Source: Crenobacter cavernae (GTDB lineage Bacteria; Pseudomonadota; Gammaproteobacteria; Burkholderiales; Chromobacteriaceae). Taken from it: DNA of 64,000 nt. The notes under the pieces are model-generated. The model ran no database searches. It was not told the origin of the DNA and worked only from the letters and a program-made list of their open reading frames with translations. Positions 42,851 through 50,747 of the stretch are shown piece after piece. Location: the NCBI RefSeq assembly GCF_003355495.1, contig NZ_CP031337.1:1121001-1185000 (forward strand), given 5' to 3'. Each line of letters opens with the position of its first letter. Position 1 is the first letter of the stretch. The position numbers were made by a program, and so were the translations under genes.

Positions 42851-43414
42851 ATGGATATTGTGGAAGTCCGTAAACAGTTGGCTCAACAGGAGGCTATCGT
42901 TAGCGGTGTGCTGAACCGTTACGTGGACAAACACGGGTGCCCGTGTGATTGGCTGCAATTCGAGTACTGGGTGAGCAAACCTCAAGGCCCTGGGTGGCAA
43001 GACAACATCCAGAACGATCTTGTTAAGAGTGCGATTAAGCTGCCTTGCTTTTATCGGCCACCATCCAGACCTCCTGAATATGGCCCAGATTCAAGCATGA
43101 CTTGCTCTAAATGCGCTAGAGAGTGGCGCTATTCTTCCGAGGAGTGGCGGATGCTTGCCTACCACGAGTACCTTGTTCCCGCTAAGCCTTCAGTTACTGC
43201 TACCATGTTTGGCGAGGCCATCGACGCAAACTTCTTCGCAACAGTTGGCTTTGAACCAAAAAATGTCCGGTCTTTGAGCTTGGCTGAGTGGGCGGAATTT
43301 ATGCTTGGGGAGCCTTATGTGCCAACATCAAATGTCTCAAGCGTGTCTATGAAAGGCCACGAATCGCAATCGTTAATCAAGCGAGTAATTGCGTGGTTCA
43401 AGGTGCGCACCTAA
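42851..43414 (+). CDS. cassette 13: hypothetical protein with a CxxC motif
   Basis: 187 aa, no family recognised. Contains an early CPCDW, a central CSKCAREWRYSSEEWRMLAYHEYLVPA that could bind a metal, and a C-terminal LAEWAEFMLGEPYVP. No signal peptide or membrane helix. ATG 42851 lies 12 bases into the cassette without a clear ribosome site. The stop overlaps the left core of attC13. Cassette spans 42840-43479. Confidence 0.72.
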   Translation: MDIVEVRKQLAQQEAIVSGVLNRYVDKHGCPCDWLQFEYWVSKPQGPGWQDNIQNDLVKSAIKLPCFYRPPSRPPEYGPDSSMTCSKCAREWRYSSEEWRMLAYHEYLVPAKPSVTATMFGEAIDANFFATVGFEPKNVRSLSLAEWAEFMLGEPYVPTSNVSSVSMKGHESQSLIKRVIAWFKVRT

Positions 43415-43484
43415 CATTGCGTTGAAGGCGCGCCCTTCGGGCGCTGGGACCTGCTGAAGCAGGCCCCTTAACTCAGGCATTAGG
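43410..43484 (+). repeat. attC13 (75 bp, altered right core)
   Basis: R'' CCTAAC, arms AAGGCGCGCCCTTCGGGCGC and CCTGCTGAAGCAGG, right core ATTAGGC instead of GTTAGGC. Confidence 0.9.
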
Positions 43485-43500
43485 CCTCCAAGGAGAATTC

Positions 43501-44139
43501 GTGGTCTCTTCTAGCGGAATGCTTGTGTTCGCTGGTGCTGCTTTGATTATGGCGCTCACACCCGGTCCCAACATGGTCTATCTGATCTCCCGCTCGCTTT
43601 GTCAGGGCAAACGCGCGGGCGTCACTTCATGGCTCGGTGTCGTACTGGGCTTCACCGTTCACATGTGCTCAGCCACCATCGGCCTCACCGCCCTGTTTAT
43701 GGCCGTACCTCTCGCGTATGAGCTTCTCAAGTTTGCTGGTGCCCTCTACCTTCTCTGGTTGGCTTGGCAGGCGCTCAGGCCTGGTGCGCGCTCTCCATTC
43801 GAGCCATGCCCGATGCCTGACGAATCGCCCCGAAAGCTTTTCGTCATGGGGCTCCTCACAAGCATCCTCAATCCCAAGGTTGCTATCTTCTACCTGTCGG
43901 TTCTTCCACAGTTCATCTCGCCCGAGACTGGTTCGGTCTTGGTGCAAAGCCTCACGTTCGGCACTACACAGGTTCTCATCGGCTCGACCGTCAACCTGTT
44001 GGTTACTTTGTCGGCCGCTCGCATTGCACTATGGTTCTCTCAGAATCCAATGTGGCTTTCAGTTCAACGCTACTTCATGGGCTTCGTCCTTGGAGCGCTC
44101 GCAGTGCGTCTGCTCTTGGAGCCGCGCCGTGGGGTCTAA
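43501..44139 (+). CDS. cassette 14: LysE/RhtB-family exporter
   Basis: 212-aa inner-membrane protein with about six helices. N-terminal LVFAGAALIMALTPGPNMVYLISRSLCQGKRAGVTSWLGVVLGF holds the family motif PGPNM...G. GLLTSILNPKVAIFYLSVLPQFISP is the second signature (NPK). Exports amino acids or similar small molecules. AAGGAG precedes GTG 43501. Cassette spans 43480-44244. Its G+C content is nearer to the chromosome than that of cassettes 5 and 8. Confidence 0.9.
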   Translation: MVSSSGMLVFAGAALIMALTPGPNMVYLISRSLCQGKRAGVTSWLGVVLGFTVHMCSATIGLTALFMAVPLAYELLKFAGALYLLWLAWQALRPGARSPFEPCPMPDESPRKLFVMGLLTSILNPKVAIFYLSVLPQFISPETGSVLVQSLTFGTTQVLIGSTVNLLVTLSAARIALWFSQNPMWLSVQRYFMGFVLGALAVRLLLEPRRGV

Positions 44140-44163
44140 CTCTTCCATCGAGCGGGCTCACAG

Positions 44164-44248
44164 CCTAACAATTCATTCAAGTCGCCGCTTCGCGGCTGGG
44201 ACGGGCAAAAGCGTACCGCTTTCGCCCGCCCCTTAATTTAGGCGTTAG
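44164..44248 (+). repeat. attC14 (85 bp, second attC type)
   Basis: Almost identical to attC9; right core GTTAGGC. Confidence 0.94.
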
Positions 44249-44289
44249 GCCGAGTTTCTGTCACATCGAGGTCGAAAGGAGAACCAACC

Positions 44290-44556
44290 ATGCCGAAGTT
44301 CATGAGCAGTCACACGATGCCTGCCGGAGCGCTCCAGCGCGAGCAGGTCGACCAACTGGCCCAGGCCGCACAGAATGACCCGACGGTGCAGCCATACCGG
44401 AGCTTCCTCAACCTGTCCGAAGGCAAAATCTTCTGCATCATGGAAGCCCCCGACAAGCAGGCTTTGGCCGCCTGGTTCCAGAAGATGAAGATGCCTTGTG
44501 ACTACATCACGCCCGTGGAACTGGAAGGCGAGCGCGGTGTGGTCAAGGAGGCATAA
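44290..44556 (+). CDS. cassette 15: DUF4242 protein
   Basis: 88-aa ferredoxin-like small protein of the DUF4242 (SCO4226-like) family. It has MPKFMSSHTMPAGALQREQVDQLAQAAQ and the SEGKIFCIMEAPDKQALAAWFQKMKMPCDYITPVE ending typical of these proteins. Family members bind nickel or are uncharacterised. GAAAGGAG precedes the ATG, so it is well set for translation. Cassette spans 44245-44678. Confidence 0.82.
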   Translation: MPKFMSSHTMPAGALQREQVDQLAQAAQNDPTVQPYRSFLNLSEGKIFCIMEAPDKQALAAWFQKMKMPCDYITPVELEGERGVVKEA

Positions 44557-44587
44557 GCACAGGAATCACTCATGGGCAGGAGTTTGG

Positions 44588-44682
44588 CCTAACAAAGCGT
44601 TGCAGCAGACGGGGCCGGCATGCTGGCTTTCCGAGGTATGAAGGTCTCGCCGGCCGGCCCCCCTGCTGAACTTTACCGTTAG
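44588..44682 (+). repeat. attC15 (95 bp, unique arms)
   Basis: R'' CCTAAC, arms CAGCAGACGGGGCCGGC / GCCGGCCCCCCTGCTG, right core GTTAGGG. Confidence 0.9.
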
Positions 44683-45041
44683 GGTTCAAAAGCATCGGAA
44701 CGTAAAGGTTGACCGAGCCTTTTCCATCGTCTGGTGTTTGACGGCCGCTGGCTCGGCCAACGTTTGGGTTTCGGCGGCTTGGGCTTTGGTTCTTCGGCCA
44801 ACCTTTTGGAGTTTCCGCCAGCTTCGGCGGTTTCAGCGGGCTGTTGCAGTGCCCGGCGGCGCGGGCCGTTCGGCGGGTTCGGCCACTTCAGCGGTCGGCT
44901 ATTTGGTTTCAGGCCGGGACTTCGGTCAAGGCGGGGCGGGTCAGCGCAAGGTTTGCCGGTTTGGCCCTAACATTTCGTTCAAGACGCCCCTTCGGGGCTG
45001 GGACGGGCAAAAGCGTACCGCTTTCGCCCGCCCCTTAACTC
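44679..45041 (+). other. integron cassette 16: ORF-less, motif-rich family, 3' end broken
   Basis: Motif copies near 44708 (with A: GTTGACCGAG), 44752, 44795. Ends in a second-type attC whose last bases are missing. Confidence 0.78.
44964..45041 (+). repeat. attC16 (truncated, lacks its GTTAG core)
   Basis: R'' CCTAAC, arms as in attC9, then CCCCTTAACTCAG and a sharp break into ACTACAAGGG. The missing GTTAGGC may be the one at 46498-46504, beyond the IS element. Confidence 0.85.
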
Positions 45042-46497
45042 AGACTACAAGGGCTTCCCCATCGTTTTCAATAACGATGTGGACGGTTTGCTTCCATTGC
45101 AGCAAGACCACAGCGCGAGGCGAGAAGGTGAAGGACTGCCAGACTACAACCGGTCATGTTGGGCGACTCGCCCGGACCCTGATGAAAGACGCGCGTGGGG
45201 GCCTCATTCGTTAGCCGGAATTGAACGCCATCCCCTTGAGTTAACCAGGCACTCCCCGCGCGGGTCCAACCCGCTTCACATCAACGCTGCGACGTCCTGC
45301 ACAGAACACGATTCACGGCATGGTGTTGCCCTTTTGCTGCAGACGGGTTTCCAGGCTGGCGGCGAGACTCAGGCTGGTGCCAGCCGGAAGTCATCACCAA
45401 ACTTCAAGACCGCCCAGACCCGCCGGGCATTCTTGGCGGCAATCGCCACCACCGCTTTCCAGTAGCCACGTCGTTCCTGCAGACTTCTGGCCCAATGGCT
45501 GGAGCGGTCCTGCTTGTCCCCCAAACCCGCCAGCACCGCTCGGGCGCCCATCACCAGCAGGCCTCGCAGATAGGCATCGCCGGCCTTGGTGATGCGTCCG
45601 AGCCGGACCTTGCCACCGCTGCTGTACTGACCGGGTGTCAGCCCCAGCCAGGCGGCAAGCTGGCGGCCATTGTCGAACTCATGCCCGACGCCCAGCGTGG
45701 CCAGCAGCGCACTGGCGGTGGTGGGGCCGATGCCCGGCAGCTGCATCAGGCGTTTGCTGCGTTCATCTTGTCGGGCCGCGTCCGCAATCGCGCGGTCGTA
45801 CTCGGCGATGCGCTCGTCCAGCCGGTCGGCGTGCGCCAGCAGGTCGCCGATGCAGCGGTTGGCCCAGCCGGGCAGGTCTTCGAGGTGGGCGCCGATGTGG
45901 TGGCGCAGGCGTTCGACCTTCTGCGGCAGCACGATGCCGAACTCGGCGATCAGGCCGCGGATGCGGTTGTAGAGGGCGGTGCGCTCGGTCACAAACCCCT
46001 GGCGGGTGCGGTGCAGGCAGAGCATGGCTTGCTGATGCGCATCCTTGACCGGCACGAAGCGCATGGCGGGGCGGCTGACCGCTTCGCAGATCGCGGCGGC
46101 GTCGGCCGCATCGTTCTTGCCGCGTTTGCCGGACATACGGTAGGGGGCGACGAACTTGGGCGCCATCAGCCTGACGGTGTGGCCGTACGCCCGAAACAGC
46201 CGGGCCCAGTGATGGGCGCCGGAGCAGGCTTCCATGCCGATCAGGCAGGGCGGGAGCTGGGCGATGATCGGTAGCAGTTGATCACGGGTGATTTTCGGTC
46301 TGACCAAGGTGGCGTGGCCGGCGGCATCGACGCCATGCAAAGCGAATACATTCTGGGCGAGATCGATCCCCTAAAGTGATAATGGACATGGACTTCCCCT
46401 CCTGTGGTGTTGATGCAGCGTGGAAACTCCAGCATGGCAGCTGATGCTGCCAGCGGCTTCCGCCGCAGCCTTGGGACGGGGAAGTCCCTTTCATTCG
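45042..46497 (-). mobile_element. IS1111-type (IS110 family) element in the last attC
   Basis: About 1.3-1.46 kb between the broken attC16 and a lone GTTAGGC. TTCGTTAG occurs at both 45208-45215 and 46495-46502, so the left boundary may be near 45211 instead of 45042. CAGACTACAA is also repeated (45039 and 45138 areas). IS1111-attC elements are known to target attC sites and lack terminal repeats. Ends are therefore approximate. Confidence 0.65.
45369..46389 (-). pseudogene. IS110/IS1111 transposase, frameshifted near its start
   Basis: DEDD (RuvC-like) transposase of about 340 aa. The main frame has IDLAQNVFALHGVDAAG, GMEACSGAHHWARLF, KNDAADAAAICEA and the C-terminal LMQLPGIGPTTASALLATLG...LAAWLGLTPGQYSSGGK of IS1111 proteins. 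The natural start MSIITLG (ATG at 46389) is in another frame: a run of four G on the minus strand (46368-46371), where three would restore the frame, separates it from IDL, the first catalytic Asp. Without frameshifting the protein is inactive. A shorter TTG-start product would lack the catalytic Asp. Confidence 0.82.
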
Positions 46498-46641
46498 TTA
46501 GGCAGCGTCTTGTTTTAAGGCTCGGCCAACGTCACGGCTCCCGGTTCGTGGCCGGCCTGCAAGCTTGGCCGAGGGCTTTGCGCCCGTTCGCCCTACAATG
46601 CCTTATCAGGGCGTGAAGGCGACGGTTCGAGGAGGTCCACC
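46390..46641. other. IS end, orphan attC core and motif copies
   Basis: 252 bp. Contains the IS right end, GTTAGGC at 46498-46504 (probable old array end), CTCGGCCAAC near 46523 and TTGGCCGAG near 46566. The promoter of the next gene is expected at its right side. Confidence 0.55.
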
Positions 46642-47400
46642 ATGAAGCGATTGCCGGTAGGACGGACACGGCCAGGAAGCGGCCTGAGCCGTCGCCAGAT
46701 GCTCAACCTTACCGGGTCGGCGTTGGTCCTGACGCTGACGGGTTGCCGCCCCGAGCGGGCCGGCGCCGACAAAACGGCAGCCGCGCCGGCGCTGCCTTCC
46801 TGCGTGGCGAGGCCGCAGCAGACCGAGGGACCTTATTTCGCGGACGAGCGGCTCGAGCGTTCCGACCTCCGCTCCGACCCGGCGGACGGCTCGGTGCGCG
46901 AGGGGGTGCTCCTGAACCTGGCGTTCCGCGTCTCGACGGTGGGAGATACGGCCTGCATCCCGCTGGCCGGCGCGATGGTCGATGTCTGGCAATGCGACGC
47001 GCTGGGGGTGTATTCGGATGTGAAGGACTTCGGCGGGCAGTTCGATACGAGGGGGAAAAAATTCCTGCGCGGCTACCAGTTGACCGACGACGACGGCGTC
47101 GCCCGCTTCATCACCGTCTACCCGGGCTGGTATCCGGGCAGGACCGTGCACATCCACTTCAAGATTCGCAGCGCGCAGGCGGCCCGGCCGGCTTACGAGT
47201 TCACCTCGCAGCTTTATTTCGACGACGCCGTCACCGACCGGGTGCACGCGTCGGCGCCTTATGCCGGCAAGGGGCGCCGTACGGTCAGGAACGACGGGGA
47301 CGGCATTTTCCGCGGCGGCGGCGAGCGGTTGATGCTCGAACTCGTCAAGGACGGCCAGGGCTACGCGGGCGTTTTCGACATCGGGCTGCGGATCGCCTGA
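46642..47400 (+). CDS. second Tat-exported intradiol dioxygenase-like protein
   Basis: 252 aa. N-terminal twin-arginine signal (LSRRQMLNLTGSALVLTLTGC), possibly a Tat lipoprotein because of the lipobox-like LTGC. The catalytic-domain ligands are the Tyr in ALGVYSD, the Tyr in YPGWYPG and the two His in RTVHIHFKI. Opening TEGPYFADERLERSDLRSD is typical of the extracellular intradiol family. Same type as 35721-36392 but not closely alike. Probably acts on an aromatic or other substrate in the periplasm; no pathway genes surround it. Confidence 0.87.
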   Translation: MKRLPVGRTRPGSGLSRRQMLNLTGSALVLTLTGCRPERAGADKTAAAPALPSCVARPQQTEGPYFADERLERSDLRSDPADGSVREGVLLNLAFRVSTVGDTACIPLAGAMVDVWQCDALGVYSDVKDFGGQFDTRGKKFLRGYQLTDDDGVARFITVYPGWYPGRTVHIHFKIRSAQAARPAYEFTSQLYFDDAVTDRVHASAPYAGKGRRTVRNDGDGIFRGGGERLMLELVKDGQGYAGVFDIGLRIA

Positions 47401-47444
47401 GCCGATGCGGCGCTGCCCGCGCGGCCTGAAAACAGGAGAAAACC

Positions 47445-47837
47445 ATGCGCTTCGGCTACACCATCGTCTACGTCCCGGACGTGGCGGCTTCGCTCGCGTT
47501 CTTCGAGTCGGCCTTCGGCTTCCCGCGGCGCTTCCTTCACGAATCGGGCGTGTACGGCGAACTGGAAACCGGGGAGACGACGCTCGCCTTCGCCGCGCAC
47601 GAGCTCGGCCGCGCCAATCTGCCGGCCGGCCACGTCGCCGCCAGCGAGTCGGCGCTGCCGCTGGGGATGGAGGTCGCGTTTGTCACGCCCACCGTCGAAG
47701 CGGCCCACAGGCGCGCCCTCGACGCCGGCGCCACCGAGCTTGCCGCACCCGTCGCCAAGCCTTGGGGCCAGGTGGTCTCGTACCTGCGTTGCCCGGACGG
47801 CACGCTGGTCGAATTGTGCACCCCGGTGAAAGCCTAG
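47445..47837 (+). CDS. VOC-fold (glyoxalase/bleomycin-resistance family) protein
   Basis: 130 aa with two beta-alpha-beta-beta-beta repeats. MRFGYTIVYVPDVAASLAFFESAFGF and PWGQVVSYLRCPDGTLVELCTPV match the start and end of VOC proteins; a metal-binding Glu may lie in LVELC. ACAGGAG precedes the ATG. Follows the intradiol-like gene by 44 bp, so possibly co-transcribed. Substrate unknown. Confidence 0.9.
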   Translation: MRFGYTIVYVPDVAASLAFFESAFGFPRRFLHESGVYGELETGETTLAFAAHELGRANLPAGHVAASESALPLGMEVAFVTPTVEAAHRRALDAGATELAAPVAKPWGQVVSYLRCPDGTLVELCTPVKA

Positions 47838-47906
47838 GCGGGACCCGAACCTTGCCGGCCGGCTTCTGCCTATACTCCGAGCAAGATCCTCGCTCAGGAG
47901 AATGTC

Positions 47907-49955
47907 ATGCCCAACTATCCGGTCGAAGCCATCCGCACGGTCGCCCTGGTCGGGCACGGCGACGGCGGCAAGACGACGTTGGCCGAGGCGCTGCTGTTCA
48001 AGAGCGGCGCGATCGGCGCGCAGGGGTCGCTGGAACGCGGCGACACGGTGTGCGACTTCGATCCCTTGGAGCGCGAATACCGCCACTCCCTCTCCTCGGC
48101 GCTGGCCCATTTCCAACATGGCGGCGCCGAGATCCGTTTGATCGACACCCCGGGCTTTCACGACTTCGTCGGCCAGGCGCTGGCGGCGCTGTCGGCGGTG
48201 GAGACGGCGCTGGTGGTGGTCAACGCGCAGAACGGCATCGAGCTGTCCACAAGGCGGATGATGGACTGGGCGGCCGAGCGCAATCTGTGCCGCATGATCG
48301 TCGTCAACAAGATCGACGCCGAGCGCGTCGACCTGCCGGGTCTGGTCGCGCAGCTGCGCGAGGCGTTCGGCAAGGAGGTGCTGCCGATCAACCTGCCGGC
48401 TGACGGCGCGCGCCGCGTGGTCGACTGCTTTTTCAACCCGGCCGGCGAGGCCGATTTTTCTTCGGTCGCCGACGCGCACCAGGCCTTGATCGACCAGGTG
48501 GTCGAGGTCGACGAGGCGCTGATGGCGCGCTACCTGGAGCAGGGCGAGGTCACGCCCGAGGAGTTGCACGCGCCCTTGGAGCGCGCCCTGAGGGAGGGGC
48601 ATTTGATCCCGCTGTGCTTCGTGTCGGCGCGTACCGGCGCCGGCGTGCCCGAGCTGCTCGACGTGCTCGCCAGGCTCGCGCCGAACCCGGCCGAGGGCAA
48701 CCCGCCGCTGTTTTACAAGAAGGGCGACGGCGACGCGGCGCTTGCGTTCCGGTCGGTGCCCGACCCGGCGCGCCACGTGCTCGCGCATGTGTTCAAGGTG
48801 GTGATCGACCCCTTCGTCGGCAAGCTCGGCATCTTCCGCGTGCACCAGGGCACGGTCACGCGCGATTCTTTGCTCTTCGTCGGCGACGGCAAGAAGCCGT
48901 TCAAGGTCGGCCACCTGCTCAAGCTGCAGGGCAAGCGCTACGACGAGGTCGACGCGCTGATCCCCGGCGACTTCGGCGCGGTCGCCAAGGTCGACGAGAT
49001 CGAGTTCGACGCGGTGCTGCACGACTCGCACGACGAAGACCACATCTTCCTCAAGCCGCTCGCCTTCCCGACGCCGATGCAGGGGCTCGCGATCGAGGCG
49101 AAGCGCCACGGCGACGAGCAGCGCATCGCCGAGGTGCTGCACCGGCTGCCGGCCGAGGACCCGTGCGTGCGCGTCGAGCAGCACGCGGTCACGCACGAGA
49201 CGGTGCTGCGCGGCATGGGCGAATTGCACCTGCGCTACCTGTTGGACCGCATGGCGGGGAGTTACAAGCTCGAGGTCTCGACGCGCCCGCCGCGCGTGCC
49301 CTACCGCGAAACGATCACCCAACCCGCCGCCGGCCACAACCGCCACAAGAAGCAGACCGGCGGCGCCGGCCAGTTCGGCGAGGTGTTCCTGCGCATCGAG
49401 CCGCAGCAACGCGGCGCCGGCTTCGCCTTCGTCGACGAGGTGAAGGGCGGCGTGATCCCCGGCCAGTTCATCGCGTCGGTCGAGAAGGGCGTGCGCTCGG
49501 TGCTGGCGGCCGGGCCGGTGGCCGGCTGCCCGGTCGAGGACATCAAGGTGACGGTCTACGACGGCAAGAGCCACTCGGTCGACTCGAAGGACGTCGCCTT
49601 CCAGGCGGCCGGCCGCAAGGCAATGCTCGAGGCGATGCGCGCGGCGAACCCGATCGTGCTCGAACCGGTCGTCGCGATCGAGATCACCGCGCCCGAGATG
49701 AAATTGGGCGACCTGACCGCCGACCTGACCGGCCGGCGCGGCCAGGTGACCGGCACTGAGACCTTGTCGCAGTCCATGGTGCTGATCCGCGGCCAGGTGC
49801 CGCTGGCCGAGCTCGAGGGCTACGCCGGCCGGCTCAAGTCGATCACCGCCGGCCAGGGCGCGTACGCGCTGGTGTTGAGCCACTACGACGCGGTGCCGCA
49901 GGACGTGCAGCAGCGGCTGTCGGCGGGGTACAAGGTCGAGCAGGAGGAGGATTGA
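47907..49955 (+). CDS. elongation factor G-like GTPase (EF-G paralogue)
   Basis: 682 aa, with all EF-G domains. G1 is GHGDGGKTT (not the canonical AHIDAGKTT), G3 DTPGF, G4 NKID, then domain II, domain IV with QFGEVFLRIEP...FVDEVKGGVIPGQFIASVEKGV, and domain V MVLIRGQVPLAELEGYAGRLKSITAGQGAY. The divergent G1 and the YRHSLSSALAHF switch region place it in the EF-G-like group found as a second copy, with a translation role that is not defined. Not next to rpsL/rpsG/tuf, so not the housekeeping fusA. An in-frame motif copy encodes TLAEA. Confidence 0.9.
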   Translation: MPNYPVEAIRTVALVGHGDGGKTTLAEALLFKSGAIGAQGSLERGDTVCDFDPLEREYRHSLSSALAHFQHGGAEIRLIDTPGFHDFVGQALAALSAVETALVVVNAQNGIELSTRRMMDWAAERNLCRMIVVNKIDAERVDLPGLVAQLREAFGKEVLPINLPADGARRVVDCFFNPAGEADFSSVADAHQALIDQVVEVDEALMARYLEQGEVTPEELHAPLERALREGHLIPLCFVSARTGAGVPELLDVLARLAPNPAEGNPPLFYKKGDGDAALAFRSVPDPARHVLAHVFKVVIDPFVGKLGIFRVHQGTVTRDSLLFVGDGKKPFKVGHLLKLQGKRYDEVDALIPGDFGAVAKVDEIEFDAVLHDSHDEDHIFLKPLAFPTPMQGLAIEAKRHGDEQRIAEVLHRLPAEDPCVRVEQHAVTHETVLRGMGELHLRYLLDRMAGSYKLEVSTRPPRVPYRETITQPAAGHNRHKKQTGGAGQFGEVFLRIEPQQRGAGFAFVDEVKGGVIPGQFIASVEKGVRSVLAAGPVAGCPVEDIKVTVYDGKSHSVDSKDVAFQAAGRKAMLEAMRAANPIVLEPVVAIEITAPEMKLGDLTADLTGRRGQVTGTETLSQSMVLIRGQVPLAELEGYAGRLKSITAGQGAYALVLSHYDAVPQDVQQRLSAGYKVEQEED

Positions 49956-49956
49956 G

Positions 49957-49980
49957 GTTGGCCGAGGCTCGGCCAAGCTT
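49957..49980. repeat. inverted TTGGCCGAG motif pair after the EF-G-like gene
   Basis: TTGGCCGAG (49959-49967), one G, CTCGGCCAA (49969-49977). Confidence 0.75.
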
Positions 49981-49984
49981 GTCG

Positions 49985-50017
49985 TGATAAACGGCCGCGT
50001 TCGCGCGGCCTTTTGCT
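49985..50017 (+). terminator. terminator after the EF-G-like gene
   Basis: AAACGGCCGCG / CGCGCGGCCTTTT hairpin ending in TTTT. Confidence 0.78.
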
Positions 50018-50184
50018 TGGCTTATCCGCTGGCGGCGCGAGGCTCGGCCAACGTTCAGACATGAAGCGACCTGTCGCGGGCGCGGCGCAGGTTTTTCGAA
50101 CCGCGTCGGGCCGCGCCAACACGCATTGTGCGCCGTCCCGCCTTTGCGCCAGACTGCCGGTTTCCCCGTCGCCAGCGCCACATC

Positions 50185-50634
50185 ATGCCCATCCGTCACC
50201 CGCTCCTCGCCGACCTGCCGGCGGTGTTCGCCGTCGAGCAGGCGGTGTTCGGCAGCCACGTCTACCCCGACTTCTTCTTCCGCCAGGCGTTCGACCTGTG
50301 GCGCGGGCTGTTCCTCGTCGCCGACGGCGGCGACGGCGAACTCGACGGCTACATCGTCGGCGCGACGAGCGAGGAGGCCGGCGTGCTGTGGATCGTGTCG
50401 CTGGCGGTGCGCGAACGCTGCCGCGGCCAGGGCGTCGGCCGCGCCTTGAGCGCGGCGCTGATCGCCGCGATGCGCGCGCGCGGCGCGACGGCGGTGCAAC
50501 TGACCGTCGACCCGGGCAACGCCGGCGCGGTCGCGCTGTACAAGACGCTCGGTTTCGAGGCGGTCGGCGAGGAGGCCGACTATTTCGGCGAAGGCGAGCC
50601 GCGGCTCGTGATGCGGCTGGCGCTAGGCGGCTGA
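50185..50634 (+). CDS. GNAT-family acetyltransferase (RimI-like)
   Basis: 149 aa. Acetyl-CoA motif A is VSLAVRERCRGQGVGRALSAALIAAM (RxxGxG/A). Motif B is LTVDPGNAGAVALYKTLGFEAVGE, as in RimI and related N-acetyltransferases. Start at 50185 (MPIRHPLLADLP); the longer reading from 50128 is Arg-rich shadow. No strong ribosome site. Substrate unknown. Confidence 0.87.
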   Translation: MPIRHPLLADLPAVFAVEQAVFGSHVYPDFFFRQAFDLWRGLFLVADGGDGELDGYIVGATSEEAGVLWIVSLAVRERCRGQGVGRALSAALIAAMRARGATAVQLTVDPGNAGAVALYKTLGFEAVGEEADYFGEGEPRLVMRLALGG

Positions 50635-50688
50635 GGGCGTATCGGCCGTTCTTGGTTATCGCTTAATGACGCATGATTTTTCTCTTGA

Positions 50689-50722
50689 GTAGGGCGCAAT
50701 GAGCAAAGCGAATTGCACCGCC
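50689..50722 (-). repeat. REP-like sequence left of the RAYT gene
   Basis: Read on the minus strand: GGTGCAATTCGCTTTGCTC then ATTGCGCCCTAC, matching the copies at 51285 and 51329 in inverted orientation. Confidence 0.75.
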
Positions 50723-50747
50723 TAATAAGCCCATACAGAGAACCCTC

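Noticed and set aside
37595..42852. Open frames of 90-185 codons on both strands in the ORF-less cassettes, recurring between copies (e.g. a minus-strand frame starting MNELLG)
   Set aside because: They recur because the DNA is repeated. Several overlapping frames are open at once, some run through attC sites, and none has a ribosome site or recognisable domain. The minus-strand starts lie inside attC arms.
37595..45041. CRISPR-like array
   Set aside because: Repeats are 75-95 bp attC sites with GTTAG cores, spaced by 270-700 bp cassettes, next to an intact IntI. No short direct repeats with uniform spacers and no cas genes.
45042..45368. A further cassette with a gene after attC16
   Set aside because: No attC arms can be built before the TTCGTTAG at 45208, and the frames have no start or family. 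Treated as IS end or remnant DNA.
47907..49955. Housekeeping fusA
   Set aside because: The G1 motif is GHGDGGKTT instead of the canonical form, and no rpsL, rpsG or tuf neighbours are present, so it is called an EF-G-like paralogue.
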